64,000 nt of DNA from Brevibacillus sp. (GTDB taxonomy: Bacteria; Bacillota; Bacilli; Brevibacillales; Brevibacillaceae): assembly GCA_017656235.1 (NCBI GenBank), contig JACDOF010000008.1:87036-151035 (forward strand), in the 5' to 3' direction. This document shows positions 9,038 to 17,470 of the stretch, piece by piece. Below the pieces are notes generated by a model. The model was not told the origin of the DNA, did no database searches, and worked only from the letters and a program-made list of their open reading frames with translations. The stretch's first letter is position 1; each line of letters begins with the position of its first letter. The position numbers and the translations under genes are program-made.

Positions 9038-9409
9038 ATGTTTCAGGGAGGCTCGGTATGGGCTGGAGTCATTTCAGGAGGGATCAGTCAATTGCAGGAT
9101 ACGCAGTCGCTGATGAAAGGCCAGGTGAAAAGAAGTGATTACTACGTGCGGACCACAGGCAATCTGACCGGTGCGGTGGGCGTGATGGCCGGAGTCGAGT
9201 ACGGCGGCATGTTGGGAACCGCAGTCTTTCCCGGTATCGGAACGGTTGTGGGAGCGGTCCTGGGAGCGATGGCCGGCGACCAGATAGGGCGGACGATTGG
9301 CCGCATGACGGCAAGTGCGCTGTTTCAGCCGGAAGCGGTCCAACCTGTACCCAGGTTGATGGAGCCGTTGGCGCAACCAGTGACGCAGCCTCTTATTACA
9401 AGCAAGTAA
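9038..9409 (+). CDS. Glycine-rich (glycine-zipper-like) membrane protein
   Basis: 123 residues from ATG 9038 with GAGGAGAG upstream. The middle has repeated small-residue helices (GNLTGAVGVMAGVEYGGMLG and a following GIGTVVGAVLGAMAGDQIG), the pattern of glycine-zipper segments that pack in membranes. The C-terminus is Pro/Gln-rich (PVPRLMEPLAQPVTQPL). No enzymatic motif is seen. It sits in the short divergent operon opposite the giant ATPase, so an accessory role in the same system is plausible but unproven. Confidence 0.7.
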   Translation: MFQGGSVWAGVISGGISQLQDTQSLMKGQVKRSDYYVRTTGNLTGAVGVMAGVEYGGMLGTAVFPGIGTVVGAVLGAMAGDQIGRTIGRMTASALFQPEAVQPVPRLMEPLAQPVTQPLITSK

Positions 9410-9981
9410 ACATAAACACAATGGGGAAAACAGACTCACCGTGACAGCCCTCCCAGTGCAGGGAGGGTGCTGCCAGGGGCGTTACGCACTTCTCGCTGGC
9501 GGAGGGCTTAGTATGCGGACAAGCGACTCCAATCAGGCTGGACGAGAAGGGGCGCATTTCTTAAATTTTTCAGATTTTTAATTCAATTTACACTTGATCA
9601 AAAAAACAGTTTTATTTTATGATAGATAATACCAATTTCGAGTGATCACCCACTTTGTTTCTACACCATTTCCATCTTTTGCGTGTAACCCACCAAGAGT
9701 TCCTTCACCACGATCCGGCGGATGATGGTCGTCTGCCTGATTTCCACTATCATAGATGTTTCCCGAATCGGCAAGACAGCGTATTTTACCCCGGCGGCAG
9801 CGTGCGGCCGGAGCCGCGAGCCGTAAAGTTGGTCTAGCTGAACGAGCTGGACAATACATTGAGTAATAACGTTTCCTGAAACATAATGTGCACCAAAAAC
9901 GGCAGCCTCCGACAGGCGACAGTTCCGTTGCCCGGATGAGCGAGGCGCGTTTTTTCATTGGCGTGAAGGAGTGATTGTGAA
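9410..9981. other. 572-nt intergenic region before fixA
   Basis: Holds a GC-rich hairpin CCCTCCC-agtgca-GGGAGGG near 9446-9466 that lacks a T-run, then an AT-rich stretch at about 9555-9635 that could hold a promoter. No convincing gene is present. On the minus strand one frame from about 9945 to 9655 is open and ends with a protein-like stretch (MIVEIRQTTIIRRIVVKELL...), but it lacks a supported start; it may be a gene remnant. Confidence 0.4.
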
Positions 9982-10812
9982 ATGCTGCACATTGTCGCCT
10001 GCATCAAACAGGTGCCGGACACCAAAGTGATCAAGATGAACCCGAAGACCAATACGATGGACCGTTCCAGCGCACCCGCAATCTTGAATCCGTACGACGC
10101 CCATGCGGTGGAAGAAGCGGTTCGGTTAAAAAAGCGCTACGGCGGGACGGTATCCGTCTTGACAATGGGCCCTCCTCCGGCCGTCAAGGCGATTAAAAAG
10201 TGCATCGAAATCGGCGCCGACGAGGGCTACATGATTACAGACCGCGCCTTTGCCGGTGCTGACACTCTGGCTACCAGCTACGCCTTGACCAAAGCGCTTG
10301 AAAAGATCTCCGCCATCAAGCCGATCGACCTGATCATCTGCGGAAAGATGACCATTGACGGCGATACCGGCCAGGTGGGGCCAGGCATTGCCAGACGGCT
10401 GGACATCCCTCCGCTCACCTCTGTGAAGAAAGTGGTGGAGATCAACCGGGAAAGGGGATACGCCCTGATTCACCGCAAGCTGGAAGACGGCTACGAAGTG
10501 GTACAGTCTGCCCTGCCCTGTCTGTTATCGGTGGAAAAAGAGATTAACGAAGTGCCGTACTCCCCTCTGCCCAACATGATCAGGGCCGCCCGATACCAGC
10601 CGACGATCTGGTCCGTGGACGATCTGGAAGGGGTGGACCGCAGCCAGTTGGGACTGAAAGGCTCTCCCACCATCGTGGCCAAGGTATGGCCGCCGGAAAA
10701 ACCAAAAGGGGGGGAGATGCTGGAGGGGGAACCTGCTGAACAGGTGGCGCGGTTGATGGATATTCTGCTTGCCAAACGAGAGTTGTTTCGGGTGAAAGGG
10801 GTGGAACGATGA
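9982..10812 (+). CDS. fixA: FixA, electron transfer flavoprotein beta-type subunit
   Basis: 276 residues of the ETF beta fold. It starts MLHIVACIKQVPDTKVIKMN and carries the ETF-beta signature region LIICGKMTIDGDTGQVGPG, which binds AMP or FAD. Length and the C-terminal extension agree with FixA. AAGGAGTG precedes ATG 9982. The gene overlaps fixB by 4 nt (ATGA), and fixC and fixX follow. In FixABCX systems FixA/FixB take electrons from NADH and bifurcate them to quinone through FixC and to ferredoxin or flavodoxin through FixX; that is family knowledge. Confidence 0.93.
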   Translation: MLHIVACIKQVPDTKVIKMNPKTNTMDRSSAPAILNPYDAHAVEEAVRLKKRYGGTVSVLTMGPPPAVKAIKKCIEIGADEGYMITDRAFAGADTLATSYALTKALEKISAIKPIDLIICGKMTIDGDTGQVGPGIARRLDIPPLTSVKKVVEINRERGYALIHRKLEDGYEVVQSALPCLLSVEKEINEVPYSPLPNMIRAARYQPTIWSVDDLEGVDRSQLGLKGSPTIVAKVWPPEKPKGGEMLEGEPAEQVARLMDILLAKRELFRVKGVER

Positions 10813-11840
10813 ACCTCGACGATTACTGCGGAGTATGGGTCTTTTTGGAGCACAAGGAAGGGAAAATCGTGCCCGTTTCGCTGGAACTGCTGGGAGCGGG
10901 ACGGGCGCTGGCCGACAAGCGGGGGGTACCGCTGGCCGGTCTGTTGATTGGTGACGGGGTAAAGCCGCTTGCCGGTGAGGCCATCCGTTACGGAGCAGAC
11001 ATCGTTTACCTTTATGACGATCCGATCTTTCACGACTATCGGACGGAGTCGTACATGAAAGCAGTGATCGCCTGCTGCCAAAAGTACAAACCGGAGATCT
11101 TCCTTTACGGCGCCACATCGACCGGCAAAGATCTGGCCAGCGCTGTCGCTACCGATTTGGCCACCGGGCTGACCGCCGATACCACCATGTTGGATGTTGA
11201 TATCGAGACAGGACTGCTGCTCGCGAGCAGGCCGGCATTTGGCGGCAATATCATGGCCACGATTCTTTGCAAAAAGCACAGGCCGCAAATGGCCACCGTT
11301 CGTCCCAAGGTGATGCGAGCGCTGGAACCCGACCCCGCCCGGCGCGGCCAGGTGATTGAAGAGTCGATCGCGATCAGGGAAGAAGAACTGCGAACCAAGG
11401 TGCTGAAAATTGTCCGTGAGACCACCAGCAAGCTCCGCCTCGACGAGGCTGACGTGATCGTGGCCGGCGGCAAAGGATTGGGCAGTCAGGAGGGCTTTCA
11501 ACTGATTCACCGCTTTGCCGAACGGATCGGCGCGACAGTGGGGGCAAGCCGCGATGCCGTGGAAGCGGGCTGGATTGACCACCAGCATCAGGTGGGCCAG
11601 ACCGGAGTAACGGTGACGCCCAAAATCTACTTTGCGATCGGGATTTCCGGCGCGATTCAGCACCTCGTCGGCATGCAAAACTCCGGTCTGATCATCGCCA
11701 TAAACAAAGACCCTCATGCTCCCATCTTTCAGCATTGTCACTACGGCATTGTTGGGGACGCCTTTGAAATTGTGCCGCTCTTAATGGAGGCGTTTCAGAA
11801 ACTTGTGCAGGAGGAGGTGCCACATGGCGGAAAAGTTTGA
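10809..11840 (+). CDS. fixB: FixB, electron transfer flavoprotein alpha-type subunit
   Basis: 343 residues. The N-terminal ETF domain (YCGVWVFLEHKEGKIVPVS) is followed by the conserved C-terminal FAD domain with VAGGKGLGSQEGF, GATVGASRDAVEAGW, GQTGVTVTPKIYFAIGISGA and INKDPHAPIF. These bind the electron-transferring FAD. The start overlaps the fixA stop (ATGA) and its 3' end overlaps the fixC start by 17 nt, so translation is probably coupled. It is clearly distinct from the second ETF alpha at 34855, which belongs to beta-oxidation. Confidence 0.94.
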   Translation: MNLDDYCGVWVFLEHKEGKIVPVSLELLGAGRALADKRGVPLAGLLIGDGVKPLAGEAIRYGADIVYLYDDPIFHDYRTESYMKAVIACCQKYKPEIFLYGATSTGKDLASAVATDLATGLTADTTMLDVDIETGLLLASRPAFGGNIMATILCKKHRPQMATVRPKVMRALEPDPARRGQVIEESIAIREEELRTKVLKIVRETTSKLRLDEADVIVAGGKGLGSQEGFQLIHRFAERIGATVGASRDAVEAGWIDHQHQVGQTGVTVTPKIYFAIGISGAIQHLVGMQNSGLIIAINKDPHAPIFQHCHYGIVGDAFEIVPLLMEAFQKLVQEEVPHGGKV

Positions 11841-13119
11841 TGTGATCGTTGTTGGAGCGGGTCCGGCCGGAACCTCCTGTGCATACACCTTGGCCAAGGC
11901 CGGTGTAAACGTGCTGCTGCTGGAGCGCGGCGAATACCCCGGTTCCAAAAACGTAATGGGGGGTGTCTTGTACCGCAAGATGATGGAAGACATCATCCCT
12001 GGGTTTTACAAGGAAGCACCCGTGGAACGGCCGATTGTGGAGCAGCGGTTCATGATGCTGGACAAAGAGTCGGCGCTCACCTTCAGCTACAAAGGGTTGG
12101 AATGGGGACGGGAACCGTACAACAACTTTACCGTGCTTCGGGCCAAGTTTGACCAGTGGTTTGCGGATCAGGCCGTCCGGCAGGGCGCACTCCTGGTCAA
12201 CGAGACGGTTGTGCTGGAGTGTATCGTCGAGGACGGGCGCGTTGTCGGCGTACGCACGGACCGACCAGACGGGGACGTCTACGCGGATGTGGTCGTCCTG
12301 GCCGACGGGGTGAACTCGCTGTTGGCCAAATCGCTCGGCTTTCACAAGGAATTCCGCCCGGACGAAGTGGCACTGGCGGTCATGGAAGTACTGAAACTGG
12401 ACAAAAAGACGATCGAGGACCGCTTCAATCTGGAGGCAGATCAAGGCTGCACGATTGAGATCTTTGGGGACGCCACCAAAGGCATTCTCGGCACCGCCTG
12501 GCTTTACACCAACAAAGACAGCCTGAACATCGGGGTGGGCACGATGCTCTCCGGGCTGATCAAGCACAAGCTCAAGCCGTACGAACTGCTGGAGTATGTC
12601 AAGCAGCATCCGCTGATTCGGCCGTACATTCAGGGCAGCGAACAGCAGGAATACCTGGCCCATCTCATCCCCGAAGGCGGCTATCGCTCCATGCCCAAGA
12701 TCGTCGGCAGCGGTGTGCTGGTCGTCGGTGATGCTGCTCAACTGGTCAATGCCATCCACCGCGAAGGCTCCAACATGGCGATGACTTCCGGCGTACTGGC
12801 TGCGGAAGCGATTCTCGCCGCGAAGGAAGCAGGCGATTTCTCCGAAAAAGCGCTGGACAGCTACCGCGTCAACCTGATGAACAGCTTCGTCGGTCAGGAT
12901 TTGCAAAAATACAAGGATGCGACCCACCATTTCGAGAAGTTTCCGCACTATTTTGAAGAGTACATTCCGCTGCTTACCCGGGCTGCCAGCCAGATGTTCA
13001 CGGTTGACGGCAGTTCGAAGTGGGATAAGCAGAAAAAAATCTGGCGCGACCTCGGCTCGCCGGGGAAAAAGTTCAAGATTGCCCGCGATATCTACAACGC
13101 ATGGAAGGTGATGAAGTGA
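11824..13119 (+). CDS. fixC: FixC, ETF-quinone oxidoreductase-type flavoprotein
   Basis: 431 residues from ATG 11824, preceded by AGGAGG; the track start 11803 lies further inside fixB. An N-terminal dinucleotide motif (FDVIVVGAGPAGTSCAYTLA) binds FAD, VVLADGVNSLLAKSLG and VVGDAAQLVNAIHREGSNMA are the second and third flavin motifs of the FixC/ETF-QO/geranylgeranyl reductase family. FixC passes one electron pair to quinone at the membrane. It has no C-terminal 4Fe-4S domain, which is supplied separately by FixX, whose start overlaps this stop. Confidence 0.95.
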   Translation: MAEKFDVIVVGAGPAGTSCAYTLAKAGVNVLLLERGEYPGSKNVMGGVLYRKMMEDIIPGFYKEAPVERPIVEQRFMMLDKESALTFSYKGLEWGREPYNNFTVLRAKFDQWFADQAVRQGALLVNETVVLECIVEDGRVVGVRTDRPDGDVYADVVVLADGVNSLLAKSLGFHKEFRPDEVALAVMEVLKLDKKTIEDRFNLEADQGCTIEIFGDATKGILGTAWLYTNKDSLNIGVGTMLSGLIKHKLKPYELLEYVKQHPLIRPYIQGSEQQEYLAHLIPEGGYRSMPKIVGSGVLVVGDAAQLVNAIHREGSNMAMTSGVLAAEAILAAKEAGDFSEKALDSYRVNLMNSFVGQDLQKYKDATHHFEKFPHYFEEYIPLLTRAASQMFTVDGSSKWDKQKKIWRDLGSPGKKFKIARDIYNAWKVMK

Positions 13120-13415
13120 TGAATGAGCCTGCCAAGGGACAGACGATTGAAGAGAAACAGTACCTGGTTCGGTTTAAGGCAGATACCCGCTCCCATCTGC
13201 ACGTGCTCGACGCCGACATCTGTGCCACCAAGTGTCCCGACAAGATCTGTACCATCTTCTGCCCCGCCGAAGTCTACAAGTGGGAAGGCATCCGCATGCA
13301 TGTCGGTTATGAAGGCTGCCACGAGTGCGGCAGCTGCCGGATCGGCTGTCCCTATGAAAATATCAAATGGGAATATCCTAAAGGTGGTCACGGGATCATC
13401 TTTAGGTTGGCCTGA
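13119..13415 (+). CDS. fixX: FixX, ferredoxin-like protein
   Basis: 98 residues from ATG 13119 in a TGATG overlap with fixC. Cysteine motifs are CATKCPDKICTIFCP near residue 37 and CHECGSCRIGCPYENIKWEYP near residue 73, which fit FixX ferredoxin-like proteins that carry iron-sulfur clusters next to FixC. It completes the fixABCX operon. The ORF track begins 18 nt earlier at a weaker start. Confidence 0.94.
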   Translation: MNEPAKGQTIEEKQYLVRFKADTRSHLHVLDADICATKCPDKICTIFCPAEVYKWEGIRMHVGYEGCHECGSCRIGCPYENIKWEYPKGGHGIIFRLA

Positions 13416-13428
13416 CCGTGAGGCCGTC

Positions 13429-13602
13429 ATGCTTGCTGTCGGGGATTGGGTGAAGTTCGCTTTGGATGGCGCACTGGGAGTCGTGCTGGACGTTCGTGAT
13501 GATCGCTGCCAGGTGATGTGGGAAGATTACTTTGTGAGCTGGGAAAAACGAGAACTCCTGCTCAAGCTGGAACAGGATAAAGAGGAAAAGCTCGGATGGT
13601 GA
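13429..13602 (+). CDS. Small conserved-looking hypothetical protein after fixX
   Basis: 57 residues from ATG 13429, 13 nt after the fixX stop: MLAVGDWVKFALDGALGVVL then an acidic, Trp-rich second half (WEDYFVSWEKRELL). The sequence looks like a small beta-barrel (KOW/Tudor-like) fold, but that is only an impression. The ribosome binding site is weak (GTGAGG). The track ORF from 13123 overlaps fixX and is not credible for its first 100 residues. It may be the last gene of the fix operon. Confidence 0.5.
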   Translation: MLAVGDWVKFALDGALGVVLDVRDDRCQVMWEDYFVSWEKRELLLKLEQDKEEKLGW

Positions 13603-13606
13603 TCAA

Positions 13607-13850
13607 GTCTGTCAGGGTTTACTATCCTGACGGCAGACTGCCGACAAAGTGTCGTGAATAAACGAGGGGGCGTTTTCCGCGCTCACGTAAGGTGGCCGGC
13701 TGGCGAAAAACCGCCCACACTCGTCCCGTGCGTGAGCTTGAAACTTGATCACACCAGTTGGCAACGGAGTGAAGGGGAAAATGGCTGCTTCTCCCTATCC
13801 AGATACCCTTTGCCTACACGATGCCGTCAGGGTTTTCTTCCCTGACGGTT
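13607..13850. repeat. Composite palindromic repeat, copy R2
   Basis: Non-coding except for the last galE codons. It begins with a hairpin TGTCAGGGTTTACTATCCTGACGG and ends with a near copy of that hairpin, CCGTCAGGGTTTTCTTCCCTGACGG (13824-13848). Between them is a foldback, CGAGGGGGCGTTTTCCGC pairing with GCGAAAAACCGCCCACACTCG. Its left part matches R3 (GTGTCGTGAA..ACGAG..GGCGTTTT..CGCGCTCACGTAAGGTGGCC) and its right part matches R1 (TTGGCAACGGAGTGA.GGGGAAAATGGC). Confidence 0.75.
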
Positions 13851-14761
13851 TTCTGATGAAACGCCGCCCACGTGGCGGCAAGACCTTCGCGCAGCGAGAA
13901 GCGCGGCTCCCAACCGAGTGCTGCTTTCATTTTTTCATTGGACAGGCAGCTGTGGCGAATGTCACCCGGCCGTGGCGGGCCGTACCGACGTTCAATCGGT
14001 CTGCCGGAAACGTACTCCAGTTCGTTGATCAACTGATTGATCGAAGTCGGCACCCCTGTACTCAGATTGAGCACGGTGTTGTCTCCCCGTTCAAAAGACG
14101 TGAGGATGGCTTCTGCCACGTCGCCGACGTAGATAAAGTCGCGGGTCTGCTCTCCGTCTCCGTTGATCGTGAGCGGTTTTCCCTGCAGGATTTGTTCCAG
14201 AAAGATGGCGACGACACCGCCATCCGCCTTGGCCAGTTGGCGCGGGCCGTACACGTTGGCAAAGCGGAATGCTGTAAAGGGGAGCCCGTACAAATGATGA
14301 TAGACGGCCAGATATCCTTCGCCAGCGTACTTGCTGACGGCATAGGGGGAGAGCAGGCGGCCGGCCATCTCTTCGACGATGGGGACGCGGTCCGGTTCCC
14401 CGTAAACGGCGGCAGAGGAAGCGTAGATCACTTTTTGCACCTGCTCCTGTCTGGCCGCTTCCAACAGCCTGAGCAGCCCCAGGATGTTCACCCGGGCATC
14501 AAAGCCCGGGTCGCGGACAGAAACCGGTACGACGCTTTGCGCTGCGAGGTGAACGATAATGTCTGGCCGCTCCGCTTTGATGAGGTCATGCAATCCTTCG
14601 TCGCAAATGTCCAAACGGTAGAAGACCGCTCCTTCCGGTATCGACTGCTGCTGCCCGCTGCCCAAATTGTCGACCACAATGGCGCGATGGCCTTCAGCGA
14701 GCAGCCTCTCAACAAGATGGGAGCCGATAAAACCGGCTCCCCCCGTCACCAGCACGTTCAT
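13814..14761 (-). CDS. galE: NAD-dependent sugar epimerase/dehydratase (GalE-like)
   Basis: 315 residues of the extended short-chain dehydrogenase family: TGGAGFIGSHLVERL at the N-terminus for NAD, VIYASSAAVYGEP with the catalytic Ser/Thr region and SPYAVSKYAGEGYL with the Tyr-x3-Lys pair (Tyr about 142). GERGDNTVLNL-type and RPGDIRHS motifs match UDP-glucose/UDP-GlcNAc 4-epimerases, but dehydratases of dTDP- or UDP-sugars look similar. The stop codon is inside a repeat-derived hairpin, so the last residues (ENPDGIV) may be an addition. It overlaps the downstream end of the GT4 gene by 4 nt, forming a two-gene minus-strand operon. Confidence 0.85.
   Translation of the reverse strand: MNVLVTGGAGFIGSHLVERLLAEGHRAIVVDNLGSGQQQSIPEGAVFYRLDICDEGLHDLIKAERPDIIVHLAAQSVVPVSVRDPGFDARVNILGLLRLLEAARQEQVQKVIYASSAAVYGEPDRVPIVEEMAGRLLSPYAVSKYAGEGYLAVYHHLYGLPFTAFRFANVYGPRQLAKADGGVVAIFLEQILQGKPLTINGDGEQTRDFIYVGDVAEAILTSFERGDNTVLNLSTGVPTSINQLINELEYVSGRPIERRYGPPRPGDIRHSCLSNEKMKAALGWEPRFSLREGLAATWAAFHQKTVREENPDGIV
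13824..13852. terminator. Bidirectional-looking hairpin between fix operon and galE
   Basis: Nine perfect base pairs (CCGTCAGGG / CCCTGACGG) with a 7-nt loop, followed on the plus strand by TTTTC. It overlaps the final codons of the minus-strand galE gene. It could terminate the fixABCX transcript on the plus strand. Confidence 0.55.
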
Positions 14762-15930
14762 GGGTTCACACTCCTGTCAGGCAGGCGGCGCTTGGCGGTC
14801 AGGGAACGGTAGAGAGCGACCGTTTGCGCCGTCATCTGTTCAATCGTAAATGATTGTTTCAGCTTGTAAAATGCGGCGGCAGCCAGTTCGGCGCGCAGGT
14901 CAGCATCTTCGGCGATTCGCTGCATTGCCTGCGCCAACTGATCAGCGGAAGCGGACGGGACGAGCAAACCAGTCCGTTCCGGTTCAACGAATTCTTTAAT
15001 GCCGCCGACTGCTGTGGCCACAATGGGTACCTCTGAAGCGACGGCCTCCAGGACTGTGTAGGCCAGCCCCTCGTGCAGCGACGACATCACAAACGCATCA
15101 AAAGTGTGCAGACATGCGGGAATGTCACTGCGAAACCCGGTAAAGACGACTTGTTCTCTTACTCCCAGTCGTTCAGCGGTTTCTTCCAACAGAGAGCGCT
15201 CCGGACCATCGCCGATCATGACCAGCCTTGCGGACAGCGGGGCAAGGCGCTTGGCGGCTTGGGCAAAGGCTTCGATCATGTAGGAAAGCCCCTTGACCGG
15301 TACGAAACGGGCGACTGTACCGTAGACGAAGGCATCTTCGGGGATGCCCCATTCACTGCGCAGCCGGGTCCGGTTCACTTCACGCTGCCCGGTGCAGCGA
15401 AACGGTTTGATATTGATGCCGTTGTAGATCAAACTGACCTTTTCCCGGGCAATCCCTTCTTTATGTAAAATGTCCTGTATTGCCGTGCTGACCGCGATGA
15501 AGTGATGGGATAAAGGGCGTGTCAGCTTCTCCATCAACGAGACGATCAGGTAGGCCAACGGCTGGACATAGTCGTAGCGCAGGTAGCTGTGCACGGTAGT
15601 CAGCACGGCAGAGCCGCTGCCGCGTGCGGCAAGACGGGCAAAGAAGTTGGCTTTTACCCCGTGCGAATGGACGATGTCCGGCTGGTAGCTGCGCATCACC
15701 TGCTTGAGTCCGCCCAGCAGGCGAATGTCAAAACGTCCGTACTGGTTCAGCACAACCACCGGGATGCCGGCGTCGCGCAGTTTGCCGGCAAAGACGGAAT
15801 CGTAGAAACAGACTACCTGTGCCGCAAATTCGTCTTGCGGGATGGACGAGAGCAGGTTGAGAATATGCTGTTCGGCTCCTCCGAATTCTCCTCCACCAAT
15901 CACATGGAGGACGCGCGTTTTGCTGTTCAT
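14758..15930 (-). CDS. Glycosyltransferase family 4
   Basis: 390 residues from ATG 15930 (a GTG nine bases earlier is also possible). The GT-B fold is shown by the N-terminal VLHVIGGGEFGGAEQHILNL, the SHGVKANFFARLAARG acceptor-domain segment, VSLIYNGI linker and the donor-domain motif SSLHEGLAYTVLEAVASEVPIVAT, with the E-x7-E pattern that contacts the nucleotide sugar. Retaining glycosyltransferases of this family build cell-surface polysaccharides; the acceptor and sugar cannot be told. Its stop overlaps the galE start (ATGA), so the two probably act in one pathway. Confidence 0.9.
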   Translation of the reverse strand: MNSKTRVLHVIGGGEFGGAEQHILNLLSSIPQDEFAAQVVCFYDSVFAGKLRDAGIPVVVLNQYGRFDIRLLGGLKQVMRSYQPDIVHSHGVKANFFARLAARGSGSAVLTTVHSYLRYDYVQPLAYLIVSLMEKLTRPLSHHFIAVSTAIQDILHKEGIAREKVSLIYNGINIKPFRCTGQREVNRTRLRSEWGIPEDAFVYGTVARFVPVKGLSYMIEAFAQAAKRLAPLSARLVMIGDGPERSLLEETAERLGVREQVVFTGFRSDIPACLHTFDAFVMSSLHEGLAYTVLEAVASEVPIVATAVGGIKEFVEPERTGLLVPSASADQLAQAMQRIAEDADLRAELAAAAFYKLKQSFTIEQMTAQTVALYRSLTAKRRLPDRSVNP

Positions 15931-16054
15931 CTGATCCACCCGAACCTTTCAACAGACCATTTTCACTATAGCAGATGGCAGAGGGATTCGCAATAAAACA
16001 AGAGATATGGTATGGTAATTACGGTACTTACACACGGATGAGGAAGAGCGGACG

Positions 16055-17419
16055 ATGAGTGAAACCAAAAACGTACTGATTGTAGCTTACGGATTTCCGC
16101 CGATTGGCGGCGGCGGGGTACCGCGGCCGCTCAAGATGGCCAAGTACCTGGGTGAGTTCGGGTGGCGCGTGCACGTGCTGACGGTTGATCCGACTTACCA
16201 TGCCACATTGGACCATTCGCTGCTGGCGGAGGTACCGTCTGAGGTAAACATCTACCGGGCCAGGGAACTGCCGCTGCTTCCCCGCCCGGCCCAGCCTGCA
16301 AAAATGCCGGCGGCCGGTTCGCAATCGGCTGGAGGCCTGTCATTTGCAGCCCGCTGCAAACAGCAGGTGATTTCTGTCTTGAAAAAAGCAAAACCGTACC
16401 TGTTGATTCCCGATGACAACATCCTCTGGTATCCGGCCGCTGTGAAGCTGGGACGGGAAATCATGCGCCGGGAGAAGATTGACGTGATTTTCTCCACATC
16501 GGGTCCTGCCACAGACCATTTGGTGGCGCGCAAGCTGGTGGAAGCCCATCCCTGCAAGTGGATCGTCGATTTTCGCGATCCCTGGACGCAGAATATGCAC
16601 CGCTCAGGCATTGCCTGGCGCGACCGGCTGGAAGAGAGGATGGAAGCGGACGTGATCAGTCGCGCTGACGCGGTGACAACGGTTACGGCCAAGTTTGCCG
16701 AGAACTTCCGGCAAAAGTACGGGACCGCGATCAAACGGTTGGAGTTGATATACAACGGCTTTGACCGGGCCGACTTCGCCGACCTCCAGCCGGCCGAACG
16801 GAGCGACGGGAAGTTCCGCGCCGTTTATGCCGGGATTTTCTATCAGAAGCGAAATCCGCGCCTTCTGCTGGAAGCGGTAAAAGAGCTGATCGAGGAAGGA
16901 CGCGTCAAGCGGGAAGAGATCCTGCTTTCGTTTGCCGGAGTGTTTGACTATCCCGGTTATTCCGAAAATGCGGATTGTGTCAATCGTCTGGGCTTGGCCG
17001 ATGTCGTGGAAGTTTTGGGAAACCTGCCCCATAAAGAGGCGCTGCGCTTGATGAAAAGTGCTGACGTACTGCTCCTGGTGGGTGACGTTTCCGAAGATGC
17101 CGGCGCCTACATCCCCGGCAAGCTGTACGAGTACATGGGTGTGGGCAAACCCATCCTCGCTCTCAACATGGCGGGGGAAGCGACGGAAATCGTACAGCGC
17201 TTCCGGCTGGGTCAGGTGGCGGACCCAACTGACAAGGAGGCAGTCAAGCGGGCCTATCTGGAGATGTACGAGGATTGGCGCCGCAGGCGGGACCTGATTC
17301 AGACGGCGGAAGAGGGACAAACCGCCGATGACTTCTCCGAGCGGGTCAAGCCGTACGAACGAAGAGAGCAGGCGAGGCAGCTTGCCCGGTTGATGGACGA
17401 ACTGACGGGCAGGGAGTAG
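16055..17419 (+). CDS. Glycosyltransferase family 4 (long GT4-like)
   Basis: 454 residues. It starts MSETKNVLIVAYGFPPIGGGGV, the glycine-rich loop common in GT4 enzymes of surface polysaccharide clusters. Donor domain motifs are VYAGIFYQKRNPRLLLEAV and AYIPGKLYEYMGVGKPILAL, where the Glu-rich region binds the sugar nucleotide. DFRDPWTQNM in the middle is typical of the same subgroup. It is divergent from the GT4/galE pair with about 120 nt between and leads a run of plus-strand surface genes, although DUF4330 genes follow only after a 200-nt gap. Confidence 0.88.
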   Translation: MSETKNVLIVAYGFPPIGGGGVPRPLKMAKYLGEFGWRVHVLTVDPTYHATLDHSLLAEVPSEVNIYRARELPLLPRPAQPAKMPAAGSQSAGGLSFAARCKQQVISVLKKAKPYLLIPDDNILWYPAAVKLGREIMRREKIDVIFSTSGPATDHLVARKLVEAHPCKWIVDFRDPWTQNMHRSGIAWRDRLEERMEADVISRADAVTTVTAKFAENFRQKYGTAIKRLELIYNGFDRADFADLQPAERSDGKFRAVYAGIFYQKRNPRLLLEAVKELIEEGRVKREEILLSFAGVFDYPGYSENADCVNRLGLADVVEVLGNLPHKEALRLMKSADVLLLVGDVSEDAGAYIPGKLYEYMGVGKPILALNMAGEATEIVQRFRLGQVADPTDKEAVKRAYLEMYEDWRRRRDLIQTAEEGQTADDFSERVKPYERREQARQLARLMDELTGRE

Positions 17420-17438
17420 GGGCAAAAAAGGTGGATGG

Positions 17439-17470
17439 AGAGGATGTGCCAGGCTGTACATCCTCTTTCG
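17439..17470 (+). terminator. Weak hairpin after the GT4 gene
   Basis: AGAGGATG and CATCCTCT form eight base pairs around a 12-nt loop, followed by TTTCG. The T-run is short, so it may be a partial terminator or attenuator between the glycosyltransferase and the DUF4330 genes. The surrounding 17420-17617 gap holds no gene. Confidence 0.4.

Noticed and set aside
9617-9958. 113-codon minus-strand ORF before fixA
   Set aside because: Basic, Cys/Arg-rich composition without motifs; likely chance frame in an intergenic region.
10491-11741. 416-codon minus-strand ORF
   Set aside because: It is the antisense shadow of fixA/fixB, which have clear protein motifs and overlapping starts.
11692-12948. 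418-codon minus-strand ORF
   Set aside because: Antisense of fixC; composition rich in His/Gln/Arg as expected for a shadow frame in GC-rich DNA.
13123-13428. N-terminal 100 codons of the ORF overlapping fixX
   Set aside because: Out-of-frame with fixX, Pro/Ser/Ala-rich; only the part from ATG 13429 is credible.
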